A DNA stretch of 64,000 bases, taken from assembly GCA_038277395.1 (NCBI GenBank), contig CM076197.1, positions 106,418,442-106,482,441 of the forward strand. The letters run 5' to 3'. A program made the position numbers and the translations under genes. The first letter of the stretch is position 1; each line of letters opens with the position of its first letter. The DNA is from Dryocosmus kuriphilus (lineage: Eukaryota > Arthropoda > Insecta > Hymenoptera > Cynipidae). The notes under the pieces were generated by a model. It saw nothing but the letters and a program-made list of their open reading frames with translations, made no database searches and was not told the origin of the DNA. This document shows, in pieces, positions 13,201 to 29,312 of this stretch.

Positions 13201-14702
13201 AATGAAACTTGATTTCAGGGTGGGTGGCGTCAGGCTGAATATAACAGTAGACGACATTGGGTCATATTTCACTATTCTTTTCCAGTTGACAGTCGTAACG
13301 TTTACCTTGCCCTTTTTTCTAATAATAATAATCATAATAATGATGATAAGAAAGACACCGCTCAAGAAATACTACTGTAATTATTCATTATGGATATAAT
13401 CAATTTGTAAGTTTCACTTCTGTCTAAAAGATAGCCATACATTAATTGGATCTCCCTTTCATCGCATCGACCAATACGAATAATCTCACACAAAAGAAAC
13501 TGAAATTTTGGCTTGCATTACATGTGTTTATTCATCAGAAGCATCACTTATACTTAGCAATTAGTAAAAAGTTGATCGGTATCGTCACGAACAATCTGTC
13601 CTCGATTTAAGTGCGTGTTTCAGCGAAAAGTTCGCTCGGGATTGATGCAAAAGTGCGAAGATCTTGTTACATTTATTCTAAAGAAATTTTACTCTGACAA
13701 ATTTTAAATCTGAAGAGATGTTTTTATTATTCGGCAAACTTACGTCCATATTTTATAAATTTCAAATACACTGTTGTTTTCGTATCGTAAAAATTCTCGT
13801 CTGGGAGAAATAAATGCCGAAGTACAACAATAAAAGTACAGTATCCTAGTTTTGAGAAACTCGGGTCGCATTCGCTGAGAGATGTAGCAAAAAACTGAGC
13901 TTTAGAAAAAATCAATATTCATTGCGCATATATAAATGTACGAAGTCAGTAGAGAAAAACGGTTTCTGGTCCACGGCGAGTCTAATGAATGTTGATTAAT
14001 CTAGGAAATGTTACATAATAATGAATTCGCTCAACGAAATTATAACTCAAGAACGCAGTAAATGCCACGCCCTTCCGGCACGAGCTGAATCACTGTTGCA
14101 TCAACCCTTATTACCTTTTTTTCTTTATATGCCCTTAGGGATTACATATGCTCCGTTCATATTTGTCGTAATGCAATACGTTCTTAAATGTACAAATATC
14201 CGAATCTCGAACTATAAACGTTTTCATCAGAGAATCACTCTAGCTCCTTGTGAAAATGAATACATTCGGGTCCGAGTTGTTTTGTGTTGTGTGTGAGTAA
14301 CAGAGTAATAGTGAGTGTATGGGTCTCGTTCCGCGATGAAAAATACAAGCATTACACTGAAAAAACGTTAAACTCAATGTCCTAAGTGAATTTAAGTAAT
14401 ACACGCGTACAATTATTATTGTTTTTTTTTGTATATGTAACTGTGTTTTCGAGTCTCTACGTGTACTGTGTAATTTTACGCATTACGCGCGAATACGTTG
14501 GCGGATAATTTTGCCTCGCGGATAGGCACCTTTCGCGAGCCATCATATAATACTTGCAACTTGTATGTATGGCGTGTAAGGCTCGCCCGGGCCATTACAC
14601 TCGTCCCGATGTTCTCCTGTATCTTACGTTTCGTACCATCACTATAAAATCAGAATTTTTTCCATCTCCTACCTCAGAACGAGCATCCATCAATTTCTGA
14701 CC
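10203..14702. other. Convergent intergenic region with both 3' UTRs
   Basis: The 3' ends of SLC25A16 (left) and mts (right) face each other here. AATAAA-type signals for the carrier occur at about 10670-10720. The mts 3' UTR, read on the minus strand, probably covers the last several hundred bases. No conserved protein, tRNA or clear transposon was recognised in the AT-rich middle. A short minus-strand frame near 12650 encodes a basic N-terminus and one hydrophobic stretch but has no recognisable family. Confidence 0.5.
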
Positions 14703-18463
<3,761 letters not shown>

Positions 18464-18617
18464 CGTATGGGTCTGTAAAGGTACGAAAATTTTATGCTAA
18501 GCACATGTAATGCGGCGATGGGCTCGAGCTATTAAATTAAATTAATTAAATTAATTTTTGCTCCGGTAGAATCTCACTATAGACTCTCAACTCACAAAAT
18601 GGCTGCTATATGTGACG

Positions 18618-18625
18618 TGACGTCA
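18618..18625. promoter_or_regulatory. CRE palindrome TGACGTCA upstream of mts
   Basis: A perfect cAMP-response-element core lies about 155 bp upstream of the mts start codon. A YY1-like AAAATGGCTGC sits about 20 bp away, closer to the gene. The mammalian PP2A catalytic gene promoter is also known to contain a CRE. Function here is inferred from motif and position. Confidence 0.5.
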
Positions 18626-19011
18626 CGCATATGTGCAACCTGCATACGAGTTCACAAGTTTGCCATAGTTTGCCAAGGTTCATATATGAATACAAGGTCC
18701 GTAATTGCTTATCGCTAAGGTACGACCATATCTCTGCTGCAGGTCGCCCGCATGCATGCACAAGCAGGCAACCGGTCATACTCAGTTTTTCTGCCAGCGA
18801 AAAATGCTGAATAATAATTTAACGGCGGGAGTTTTTAAAACTAAAAAAGATTTGCCATTTTAAATGGAATGCTTTATAAGATAAAATGTGGAATTAATAT
18901 CATAAAAATTGTTATTGTGTAAATATTAAGGAATATTTACAAAAACTTAGGCAAATTAGTACAAAAATTATGTGGTTCAGATGTAGTATGTATTGGTGAA
19001 ACCGCGACTGG

Positions 19012-19131
19012 GGGAGCGTTCATAAATGACGTGGACAGTTTTTCTTTTACTTACAATGTTGTGACTTTTTTAGCTTCACGGCAATTTTATTTCCGTCAGA
19101 AGTACTGTCCACGTGGTTTATGGACACTCCC
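19012..19131. mobile_element. MITE, 120 bp, with GGGAGYGTYCATAAA ends
   Basis: Terminal inverted repeats of about 27 bp, including ACGTGGACAGT on both sides. The other arm of the surrounding foldback lacks this insert, which gives an empty-site comparison and shows it is a later insertion. The duplication is at most about 3 bp (CTG/TTG). Confidence 0.75.
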
Positions 19132-19200
19132 TTGTTTGTCGAATGGCGTCATGTGTCGCACAAGTCTAAAGTCGCACTACATTATTAGACAATTATTTAA

Positions 19201-19329
19201 GTGGAGGTAAGTGCTCTTCGTGTCTTTTTCCTAATAAATCGGCATACGTAATCAAAAAGTATCCGAGCTTTCTGTCATTACATATGCCAATTTTATTGAG
19301 AAAAGTACACAAATGGCACATACCTCCAC
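19201..19329. mobile_element. Short TIR element, GTGGAGGTA ends
   Basis: Begins GTGGAGGTAAGTG and ends with the inverse CACATACCTCCAC, about 129 bp. No coding capacity. The target duplication is not clear. Confidence 0.55.
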
Positions 19330-20595
19330 TGTTTTGGCGAATAACTGTAGCGATTTTTTCCGAAATAAATAGTATAATAATGGAGTGACTGTGCACACGT
19401 GCGACACACGACAAACAGACTGTTTCACCAATTCATGCCAAATCTGAATCACATAATTTTTGCACTAATTTGCCCAAGTTTTTGTAAATATTACTTAATA
19501 CTTACACAATAACAATTCTTCTGATATTAATTCAACACTTTATCTTATAAAAAATTCCATTTTTAATTGCAAATCCTTTTTAGTTTTAAAAACTCCCGCC
19601 ATTAAATTAATTTCGACATTTTCCACAGGCGGAAAAAATGAGGTATGGTATGACCGGTTGCCTGCTTGTGCATGCATGCAGGCGGTCTGTAGACGGAGGT
19701 ATGACCGTACCTTTAGGTCGTATGAACCAAGGTTTTATAAACATAAATGAGATGCGGTACGTAATTATGGGCCTGACCAAACGTGACGCGGTATTACTCT
19801 GGTATTACCGGTAATTGCGGTTAGACTTGTAAAATTTGGTAAAAGTCGGAAAAACTCATTTTTTGAAGTGATTATCGTTTTAGCGTGATAACTTGTGAAA
19901 ATTATAAGAGAATATTAACGCATAAGCTTAGTTATAAACAAATTTGTCGTATCAATGTTAAATTTATCAATAAAACTAGAAATTCGTCAAGCATAACCTC
20001 ACACCTTAGAATATAAATTCGATTGTCTGAAGTTATCTTGGCTGCAAATCATGCTTGTCCTCTTTTTTAACACTCAAATTGTTTATAGTGTTTATAATAC
20101 AAAAATTATGAGTATTGGCATAGATATAACGCAATAGATAAGGTATCGAATTATGTCGGATGTATAACGGTAGGTGGCGCCACAAAAAACTTTAGCATCC
20201 GTTTGATTAGTTCGAATGGATAAATGTAGAGGCATTGGCGACGCATGTAGCGCCAAATATGAAATGATTGAATAGTTGCTACGTGACATTGCATATAAAA
20301 AACGCTACTGCCTTTTGAAATAAAAAACAGTTGATCATAATGAACTTAAAAATAAAAGTTGTTTAACTTCAAATGAATTCAATACCAAATTTTAGATTAA
20401 CATAAAGAATGACCCCCTGACCACCCCTTTTACACGGAGTATAGACGTGTGCAAACTTAAGATTAAAGGGATGGTAAAGTTGGCAAATTGTTTGCGACTA
20501 ATGACATAGATATAACGCTAGGCAATAGAAATATACTAATTTGAAGGACGCTTTCCTATTAATGTATATTCAATATGTAAATATATATTTATTTC

Positions 20596-20847
20596 TGAGA
20601 TGATTCACCGACAACAGTAATGCAATGTCTGAAAAGCAGTCGAAACTGAAAGCAAGTGCTGCTAAAAGGGCGGCAAGAGAGGCTAAACGGAAAGCAAATG
20701 CAGAAATAGCAGGCAATAAACCACCACGAAAGTTAAGAAACCTGATGCATGAGTAAGTACATTCATGCATCAGGTTCTTTAATTGATACATGCTAAAATT
20801 CAATTTTTATCTCATACTTTTACAGTCATCGCTCTAAAGCACAATGA
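20596..20847 (+). pseudogene. P-like transposase, last two exons only
   Basis: The basic C-terminal tail (MSEKQSKLKASAAKRAAREA, then PPRKLRNLMH) runs to a GTAAGT donor at 20753. It is followed by a tiny exon 20826-20847 that reads (D)HRSKAQ and a TGA. The same donor, acceptor and tiny exon are conserved in the other P-like copy (56511-56532, HRSKTQ and TAA), which supports the splice. Everything upstream of this tail is absent. Confidence 0.7.
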
Positions 20848-20900
20848 TTTATGCACTCATACCGTTCGTAAATATGGATTAAATGTGTTCGTGAATGTGT

Positions 20901-20902
<2 letters not shown>

Positions 20903-20940
<38 letters not shown>

Positions 20941-20970
20941 TGCGCGTGTGTGCTTGTGTGTGTGTGTATG
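20903..20970. repeat. (TA)n / (GT)n microsatellite
   Basis: A TA dinucleotide run is followed by a GT-rich run inside the 3' region of the left P-like copy. The equivalent place in the right copy (about 56430-56470) is a CA/CG repeat, so the compound repeat is part of the element family. Confidence 0.9.
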
Positions 20971-23900
20971 TGCACCTGTTAATACATTTTATTTTCCAGC
21001 CAAAGACATAAGGAGAAATGTGGTGCCTTATTTTGGTTTACGGTTTCAAGAACCTAAAGACAATACTTAATAAATGCTATTGATTAGAGTGGGTAGAAAA
21101 TACACTTTTTTCGAGTAGTAGATTAATTCATTCTAATATTGGGTAAAAGTTGTATTTGCCCAACAGTAGCAAGGCCTCATAATTCAAGGTATTTCAAGAT
21201 ATATTGTGTTGACTGTAAATTAAAAAAAAAAAATTAAAACATATCTAGCTAAAAAATTCTCCAGTTTTTTTTAAAGAAACATGCTACAAGAGGCTACATT
21301 CACAATCTTGAAACCAGGGAAACTTTTTTTTCATGATAACGGACGAATGACATCTTTTTTCAATCAAAGCTAAGGAAATGTGAAGCACGACATGTTTACA
21401 TTTTAAAAAAATGTGCACTCAACACAATGCAAGAAAATTTTTTTTTCACATTTTCAAAAAGTACTAACCCTAACACACATTTCTTTAAATTTCTGATATT
21501 ATTATTCACTTTCAAAAACTGTAGCTAAAACATCAACAAACTTTTTTAGCAAACAGGAATTTTTTAAAATTGATAACACTTAAATTTTCAAATCCACACA
21601 TAGAACACAATATATTATCCGATCAAACTCAAAGGTAGGTTAACACTGCTGGTCAAATACAACTTTTACCTACTATTAGAATCCGCTATTAAAAAATGTA
21701 TTTTTTCGGCCTACCAATCTGTTGGTCTACATATTCCATAATTTCCTCCAAAATATTTAATTTACAAAAATTTATTTCATTAATTACATTTTTCCTTACG
21801 TAACATCTGAAACATTCACACTGTCAGATGCCTAAATAATTGAAGTAGTATAGTATAAATGCAAGAATAAGTGGAAAAAACGAAAAAAAAACTTAGAGAT
21901 AAGATATTTGAATACTAATAGTTTTTATTTTTTCAGCAAAAAATATAAGAAAAAATGCTATAATGAAATTAGTAAGTCACAACATATTTTCGTCAAATAA
22001 CATTTTTTCTTATGTAATAAGCCGTGGATATTTCTGCCGTATAGGTTAAAAAGAACGTATAATGTTTGGATCTCTGCAGCAGTGAGGCGTATGCCTCGCT
22101 CCCATATGCTGAACGGCATACGGGGCATACGTATACCTTTTTAACATGTACGGCAGATTTGGCTTACACTTTTCCCTCTCGACGGATTGTTCACCTTGGC
22201 GCACGGGGTATTCCATAAATTAACATTAAACTTATATAGTCGTATAATTAAATATATATAGTAATTCAGAAAAGTATTTCAAACTTAAAATATAAAATTT
22301 TTAAAAGTTAAAAACTTGAACCGTTTAAAATACTAAACATTGAAATTTATAGGCAGATTTTAGTTTAAATGTACAACATCGTGAACATTGAAATTTTACT
22401 TTTTCATCCTTGGATTGAAGGTTTTTTATTAAAGGTCTTTAAAATTAGATAATAATCTCTTTGAAAATGCGCGCTTTCAACGCAGACCTTTAGTTTCAAA
22501 TTATATGGGATAAAGTAAGTTAGAAAGTGTTTTCTTAAGATCTCTAAAAATTTGGACCAAGAAATAAATTCAGTAACATTCTCATTTCCTGGTTTTCCGA
22601 TCCAGTGTAACCACTCTGAAAATTGCTTCAAATCTTTTACATTTGATCATTTGGTCGCATTTTCTATGCTATTAAAGTCAATTAAGTGGGCTTATTAGAA
22701 TAATACTTAATTGAGGATACTCCTGATGAGAGGGCTCAGTAAGCATTGTGGAGAATATTTAGATAAGTAATTTATATTTATAATAAGATTTATTCTGAAT
22801 TATTTTTAGTCTGACGATAGATCCAATTAAAAGTTCTTATTTATCTTCGTGAATTTAAAATTACATTAGACTTATTATATAATTAAGACAGACAATATTG
22901 TTTACATTTCCAGCTTATTTTAGGATTCTCCACACTGCCGAAGCCAAGAAACAATCTACATCATATTATAATTATTCATACAATATAAATCTATAATTAT
23001 TGATACAAAATATAAACCCGTATTAAATGAAATTGTCAATATTTGTATGTAATGCAAACAAATTTGCATTCGTAAACTTATAATAGTATGACTTAAAAGT
23101 ACACACACAAAAATATTTTACTTGAAGTTACTCGTTTATCACCTTCCATTCATACTATACTGATTTAAATATTATGCTTCCTTTAACCAAATGAATGGTT
23201 CATATTAATTGAATTATGCATTATACATTCTCTGATTTTCGAGCGGAATCTGACGAGATAAGTATTGAAAGTATTTAAAGGTTTTGTAAAGTTTTCATAA
23301 GGAAGCTTGTGATTATACGTTAATAACTTTTCATACTTTCAGAAACGTTTTCTCTTCCTTGGAAATATGATAAATATTTCATTTAAAATAATAATTAATA
23401 TTTAATTTAATATACACTTAGTAATTTATGCAAAGAAGTAACCTATAAATTTACTTTCCGACTGCTCACAATATGAATGTAATGTTGATTAATTTATAAT
23501 GAATTAAAAGTAAATATCAATTAGCATCATTCTAACTGTAAAATATTAAAAATCAATTAAAAAATAAGACTTAAATAATAAAAAATAAACCCTTCAAAGT
23601 GCAATATAGGTTATTAAATTATAACCTTAAAAAACCTTATATATTTAATATATTTTAACTTTACAAACCTCCAGTGTCTTGTATATTCCCTGGATCTAAC
23701 ACATTCCCATATATATATAATAATTTCTGCAAACCATACATATAATTTCAGGCTATATATTTGTCGTACTTAGTTCACCTCTTAATTTTGTAAACACGGT
23801 GACGCACTGAACGCATGCACACACGTGCATGTGTATGAGAATATGAGAATCGACTCGACTCGACTCTCCAAAACAAAAATTTGCTTGCAATCGGCGAGAA

Positions 23901-24172
23901 ACTGAACATTAGAATCGGCCATCTTCGCCCGTCTTCGACTTTTCACGAGGCACAGCCGCATCCGACATGCCGAGTGCGAGGGAGGAAATATCGAATGTTA
24001 AAACAGAAAATCATGGCCCGTTCAGTTTGCTTACTCGTTGCCACGGAAACGATGAAACGTTCTAGAGGGCAGTACCTACCTATAGGCGAAAATGTAGTTA
24101 GATATATACATATCGGCCGTCCCCACCACTGACCCAAGCCGCATCTACTGCGTTATATATCTATGGTATTGG

Positions 24173-25360
24173 TTAAAAGTTAATTATATGTTCTTATTAC
24201 CATCAATTGCTTACACAAAGAATATCTTTGGCTTACATTACAGTCCAGTCCGTAATCTTCTCGCGGTGGGCACAAAAATGCGAAATCTGATGGCCACATA
24301 ACAAAGCTCTATGTGCAGGCTCGTCATGTTTATTTATCACGTAAAACTGGTAAAATACAGTCTGATTACACTTATTTTACGTTTAATTTTTATAAAAAGT
24401 GGTGACCAGCGTAAACGCCAAGAAGAATATATTGTTTGAGTGTTGTCTTATAATAGCGGTAAGTATTTATGTGTAATATTCATAGGTAGAGCAGCAATAA
24501 AATAAATTGTGCATGATGCTTATAGGTTCACTTGGTGTGTCATACGTTAAAAAATGATAATTAGATAATTATTGATGTCCTGTCCACAATTATTATTAAT
24601 AATGTTGTAAGTTGTTTAAAAATGTGTAAATTGTTTGTAAAGTCATATGGAAATACTTTTTTTTTTCGTTTCATATTCAACAAGCTCCACACTTCACATA
24701 TGCTTTGAAAACTGCTTCCCTATTTTTATAATTGATTACAACAATAAAAATCATTTCACTCGTTTTATACAAACAATTTACAGGATTAAGGTTAATAATT
24801 AATGAGAAAACAATAATATTTGTTTTTCTTTCAAATGTGACACAAGAACCTAACCTATAAGCTTCTTCACAACATTCCTTTTTTGCTACGCTACCAATGC
24901 ATATACATTGGAATACTGACCGTTATTTTAATTCAACATTTAAACAATATATTTGACATTGCTTTTAAGCGGGACATCACTTTTGATCAATATTAAACCT
25001 TATAAATTAAGAGCCTACTTGTAAAAATTACAAAAAGAGCCTGCTTTCTGACCACGTGACGCAATCAGACCAATCAGATGGTTGCAATTGCAGCGCCTCT
25101 GTAGTTCGTGCATCACACAACACTTGAAAGTGGAACAAATACTTTCTATCCTTTTGTGTACAATTACAGTGATTTCAAAAAATATTATCCTGATAATTAT
25201 TAAGTTCAGCGGGTTCTATCAATTCGTCCAAAAATTCATTTCAGCATAAGTTTCTTTCATCTTCTTTAAAAATTGACTCTGACCAAGTTTGACCAACTTT
25301 TACCACATGACCGTATTGACTGACTGTCATGACCGTGAGACGCATGTCAGTTCTCAACCC
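24173..25360. other. Spacer between P-like and Mutator-like elements
   Basis: AT-rich unique-looking DNA. No open frame with recognisable similarity, no RNA gene and no clear element ends were seen. Short GACC-rich words near 25290-25340 lie just before the Mutator-like insertion. Confidence 0.5.
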
Positions 25361-25369
25361 TAAAAGCAT

Positions 25370-26457
25370 GCCGTCGTGAAGTTGGCACCCGAATTATTAA
25401 ATATCCAACTTTTTTGTAATGAGATCGTTTGTTGGTCGTTTGTTGGTGTTTGTTAGTTCATTTTTGACGTTTGTTGGTCAAAATTCAAAAAGTTATGGGG
25501 TTTTCAAATTTGGGGTGCCAACTTCACGCTTGCACCCCACTATTTAATATTTTTGAAAAATTTCTTTTCGTATCGTTTGTTGGTCGTTTGTTGGTGTTTG
25601 TTAGTTCATTTTTGACGTTTGTTGGTCAAAATTGAAGAAGTTAACGAACTTTGAAAAAAAGTTCCTGCACCCCGTAATTGGACTTTTTAAATTTTTTTTT
25701 GCGCCAATCGATTCAAAATCGTTTGTTGGCGTTTGTTAGTCCATCCTTATTGTTTGGTAATTAAAAATATAAAAACTACAGTAATTTTGCGGAAAAGATT
25801 AAAGTGTCCACGCGCAGATGTCTCTGCGCAAATTGTCACTTGGGTTCGGCGCGTGGATGTCCTGGGCGCGAAAATTCAAAGAACAAAGTATACCAGATAT
25901 ACGCCATAGAGAATTTATTATTACTTTTTTTACATAGAATCGTTTGTTGGTGTTTGTTAGTTCATTTTTGACGTTTGTTGGTCAAAATTCAAAAAGTTAT
26001 GGGGTTTTCAAATTTGGGGTGCCAACTTCACGCTTGCACCCCACTATTTAATATTTTTGAAAAATTTCTTTTCGTATCGTTTGTTGGTCGTTTGTTGGTG
26101 TTTGTTAGTTCATTTTTGACGTTTGTTGGTCAAAATTGAAGAAGTTAACGAACTTTGAAAAAAAGTTCCTGCACCCCGTAATTGGTCTTTTTAAATTTTT
26201 TTTTGCGCCAATCGATTCAAAATCGTTTGTTGGCGTTTGTTAGTCCATCCTTATTGTTTGGTAATTAAAAATATAAAAACTACAGTAATTTTGCGGAAAA
26301 GATTAAAGTGTCCACGCGCAGATGTTTCTGCGCAAGTTGTCACTTCGGTTCGGCGCGTGGATGTCCTGGGCGCGACAATTCAAAAAACAAAGTATACCAG
26401 AAATACGCCATAGAGAATTTATTATTACTTTTTTTATATAGAATCGTTTGTTGGTCG
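25370..26457 (+). repeat. Left TIR of the MULE
   Basis: About 1.09 kb, made of two near-identical ~515-bp tandem units (about 25425-25937 and 25938-26455). The word GTTTGTTGGT and close variants recur many times, and the terminal word GTGAAGTTGGCACC recurs internally in inverted form. A third, degenerate unit continues to about 26660 but is not matched at the other end. Confidence 0.88.
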
Positions 26458-26770
26458 TTTGATGGTGTTTGGTGGTCGGTTGTCAACGTTTGGTGGTCAA
26501 CAATTAAAAAGTTATTCATTTTTCAAAATTGGGGTTACAACTTCATGGTGGCACTGCAAATATCATTTATTTTGAAAATTTCTATAAAAATCGTTTGTGG
26601 GTATTTAGGATTTAGTTTTCATCGTTGCGGGGTCGAAAATGTAAGAATAAAAAATGTTTTCGTCATTGGTCAAACCACGGGGGTGAAGCCGTAATGGGAA
26701 AAATGAAAACGCGGCCTAACGACCGCGAAGTTAACCAATCACAATTATAAGAGGGAATGGGAATGTTTGA

Positions 26771-29312
26771 ATTTTATGCTACCGGAACATTGCAGCAAAG
26801 TCACTGTCATATAACTGCCTTCCACTTAAAGATTATATAAGAAATTGTTTTTTAATTCTGCAAGACAACGGCGTTGTATCTCGTCCAGCACCTACTTTCA
26901 TTAGAGTAGACGTAGCTCACTTTATTGCAATTTTTTGCCGTTTAAATTGCTTTACTCCCGACAAAAAACCCATTAAAGATTTCTTTATCCGGTGCATGGC
27001 TTTGTTGGTGTCGTGTGAAGAATTTGAACGCTTTGAAGAAATTTTACTTTTGACATTGACTGTTTCCATACAAGCTTATGATGGAAAAGTCAATGGTAGC
27101 GATATACCATCCCCTGCTGAACTAGCAAGGCTGCAATTGCTGCAGTACATTGCAAGTGAACAACATCGTGCAATGAAACTAGTACCCGATGAGAGTAAAG
27201 AAGAATTTAAAACAATTCTTCAGAAGCTCTCCTCCACCGGTATAAGTGAAGAAAATCCAAGTTGCTTTCTCAATGAGGAACCTGATTCAGATGTATCGCT
27301 AACTGGATGGGTAGCAAAATTAAAGCAGAAAGCTGAGCAGGAAAAGGATGCTGAACACGAGCGAGCGAATGCTTACTATCTGCCGCAATTTTACCATCAT
27401 TTGCTGAGAGTAGTCCCGGAGTTTGTTCTTTGGACAGCAGTAATGCGCAAATATTTTAAATCAAGTCAAATAAGAGCAACGAGCTGTTTCGTGGAAGGTG
27501 CTTTCGGAGAGCTGAAGAATGGTGTTCTCAAAGGTGTGCATAGAGCACTTCGAGTTGATAAGCTTTTCAGAATCCATTTTCTGGGCCTCCGAGGTCAAAT
27601 CTTGATAGCTTCAGCAGCAATTACAGCTTTTTTGATGGAGAAAAAATCAACAAAGACCACTGATGTTAAAGAAATGGAAGATGAAGCGGCTCTTGGTGAT
27701 AGCACATTGTTAACGGTTCGTGAAAACCAACTGGGTATTCCAATGGCTTCTAGTTCACCAATCATTGAAGGCAAAGTCGACATCAACGCCAAGTCTGAAT
27801 ATCCAACAGCAGATTTTCCTACAGTCGATGCTGAAGCTCACTCTTTCTCCAATACAAATTGTCAATTTCCACCCAACTCCGACCTATATGAAAGGGAGAA
27901 CTGGAGAAATAAAGGAGCAAAGGAAGATGTTCTACTAACAGGGAATGTAATCTTATCTGACCTTGACAAGAACACAACTCCTAAAACAAGCAGGATACGT
28001 ATGCTTAAGCCTCCAGAGAGAAAGCCCAGTAAATATTTCAAGCCGTGTCCAGACATTAAAATACAGCAAAATGCAGCTGTTGTTTCCCACTGCAAGTTCT
28101 CCGGAAAACCGAACAAATGGCTCTTGAAGAATGGATGTTTATTTTCGAATCCTATTGAAGTACAAAACCAAATGTACTTCATCAAATACACATGCCCATT
28201 CGATGCAATTGTCCAAATTCTAGCAGCAGCTGCTATGGATCATCCGGAGTATTACGATCACCTTGAAAGATCAAAGAATCTGACTTGTGAATTTCTCTTT
28301 GTCTTCATTGATTCTGGAGCGATAGGACATGTATATGTTCAAAGGCGCTTCGTTTTAAAGGATTTTGTCAACCCATTAAAACCGACCATCAGCCATTTGA
28401 TGTATGCAAAAAAGTCACCAAAAATTTTGCGTAGCGTGGAAGTTGACTGTAATGTCGTAGAAATGTGGGCATTCTTGATGAAAAATGAGCCAAGCATATA
28501 CGTGTCCAGAAGTTGCCAGTGTGGATATATTGAAGTGATGGAAGTTTCATCGTTATACTTAAAAAATAAAATAATTGAAGCAGAAGGTTTCTCAAAATTG
28601 GAAAGTGCAATCTTCTACAATTTAGACAATCTGAACACATGCGAGTGTGGGCTTACAATTTCAGAAGAAATTAGTGTTAATCCACATGTTTTGATTGAAG
28701 CTGATGTGCGAAAAACAAGAGATTTGAAAAGCTCACTGATGTGTTCTGTGACAGACTTTCCTAAGTACATCAGCTTGTTTGGAGAGAAACTAAGGTTATT
28801 TGAATTATGAATTTTTACTTTTATTATTTGTTTATGATGTTTCATCAAAAATCTTAGCAAATTACGTTTTTTAAATACCTTTTAAAAGATATCGATAGCT
28901 TCCAATTGGAAATAGTATAAAATTAACAATTATATAAAGAAATACAGATCCACGCTTCATTATGTTTCTACATTTATATTGAGAAATTTATATTTATAAA
29001 TAGCTTTGCTATTTTTTTAGTACATCGATATTTTTTTAATTCATATAAGTATGTGAATAAAATTTTAGCTTTCAATACATATATAGAAGAGAGTACAAAT
29101 TTAAGTATAAATCTACTATTAAATGTATTATTAATGTTTTCAGACTAGTTGGGATCATTATCCACACAGGAGGAAACCATTATGAAGCAGTCTGTAAAAG
29201 GAGCAATAACCGTTGGGAGCTTTACGACGATATGAAGAACGATGTACCATTCTTCGATGTGAAAAAGAAAGTATACCCTAGCGCTGTTATTTATATAAAA
29301 ATTACAGAATAG
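26771..29312 (+). CDS. MULE transposase C-terminal part fused to a USP-like protease domain
   Basis: The frame is open from 26771; the first in-frame ATG is at 26996. Exon 1 runs to 28793 and exon 2 is 29144-29312, ending in TAG. The intron is GTTATT..CAG, and splicing gives KLR|LVGII in frame. The first part (IRVDVAHFI, FVEGAFGELKN) resembles the C-terminal half of insect MULE transposases; the earlier catalytic region is missing. The second part looks like a C19 ubiquitin-specific protease. A Cys box YTCPFDAIVQIL has its Cys at residue 400 counting from 26996. Paired knuckles CQCGY and CECGL follow, as in USP fingers. A His box GGNHYEAVCKR then leads into WELYDDM. The frame is intact from 26771. 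The USP call rests on motif order and spacing only. Confidence 0.7.

Larger units (their letters stand above)
18675..19740. repeat. Foldback (long inverted repeat) element
   Basis: Arms at about 18675-18990 and 19440-19740 are inverted copies of each other. Shared words include CCGGTTGCCTGCTTGTGCAT, GCATGCATGC and the TTACAAAAACTT block. The loop holds two smaller MITEs (19012-19131 and 19201-19329). No coding sequence is seen. It lies immediately upstream of the mts promoter region. Confidence 0.75.
20119..24165 (+). mobile_element. P-like (THAP9-type) transposon, internally deleted copy
   Basis: The left end CATAGATATAACGC (20119) and the inverse right end finishing at 24165 are flanked by a perfect 7-bp direct repeat GTATTGG (20112-20118 and 24166-24172). 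The 3' part, from about 20600 to 24165, is an inverted match to 52442-56790, which belongs to a larger P-like element. Most of the transposase gene is missing; only the last coding exons remain. The 4047-bp copy is therefore non-autonomous. A copy of the terminal motif CATAGATATAACGC also occurs internally near 20507. Confidence 0.8.

Noticed and set aside
14021..14296. 91-codon plus-strand frame near the mts 3' end
   Set aside because: It lies in the likely mts 3' UTR, with no recognisable motif and no support for transcription on that strand.
25425..26660. CRISPR-like or satellite array because of regularly repeated GTTTGTTGG
   Set aside because: The repeats are explained by duplicated units inside the MULE TIR, are not separated by unique spacers, and this is a eukaryotic genome.
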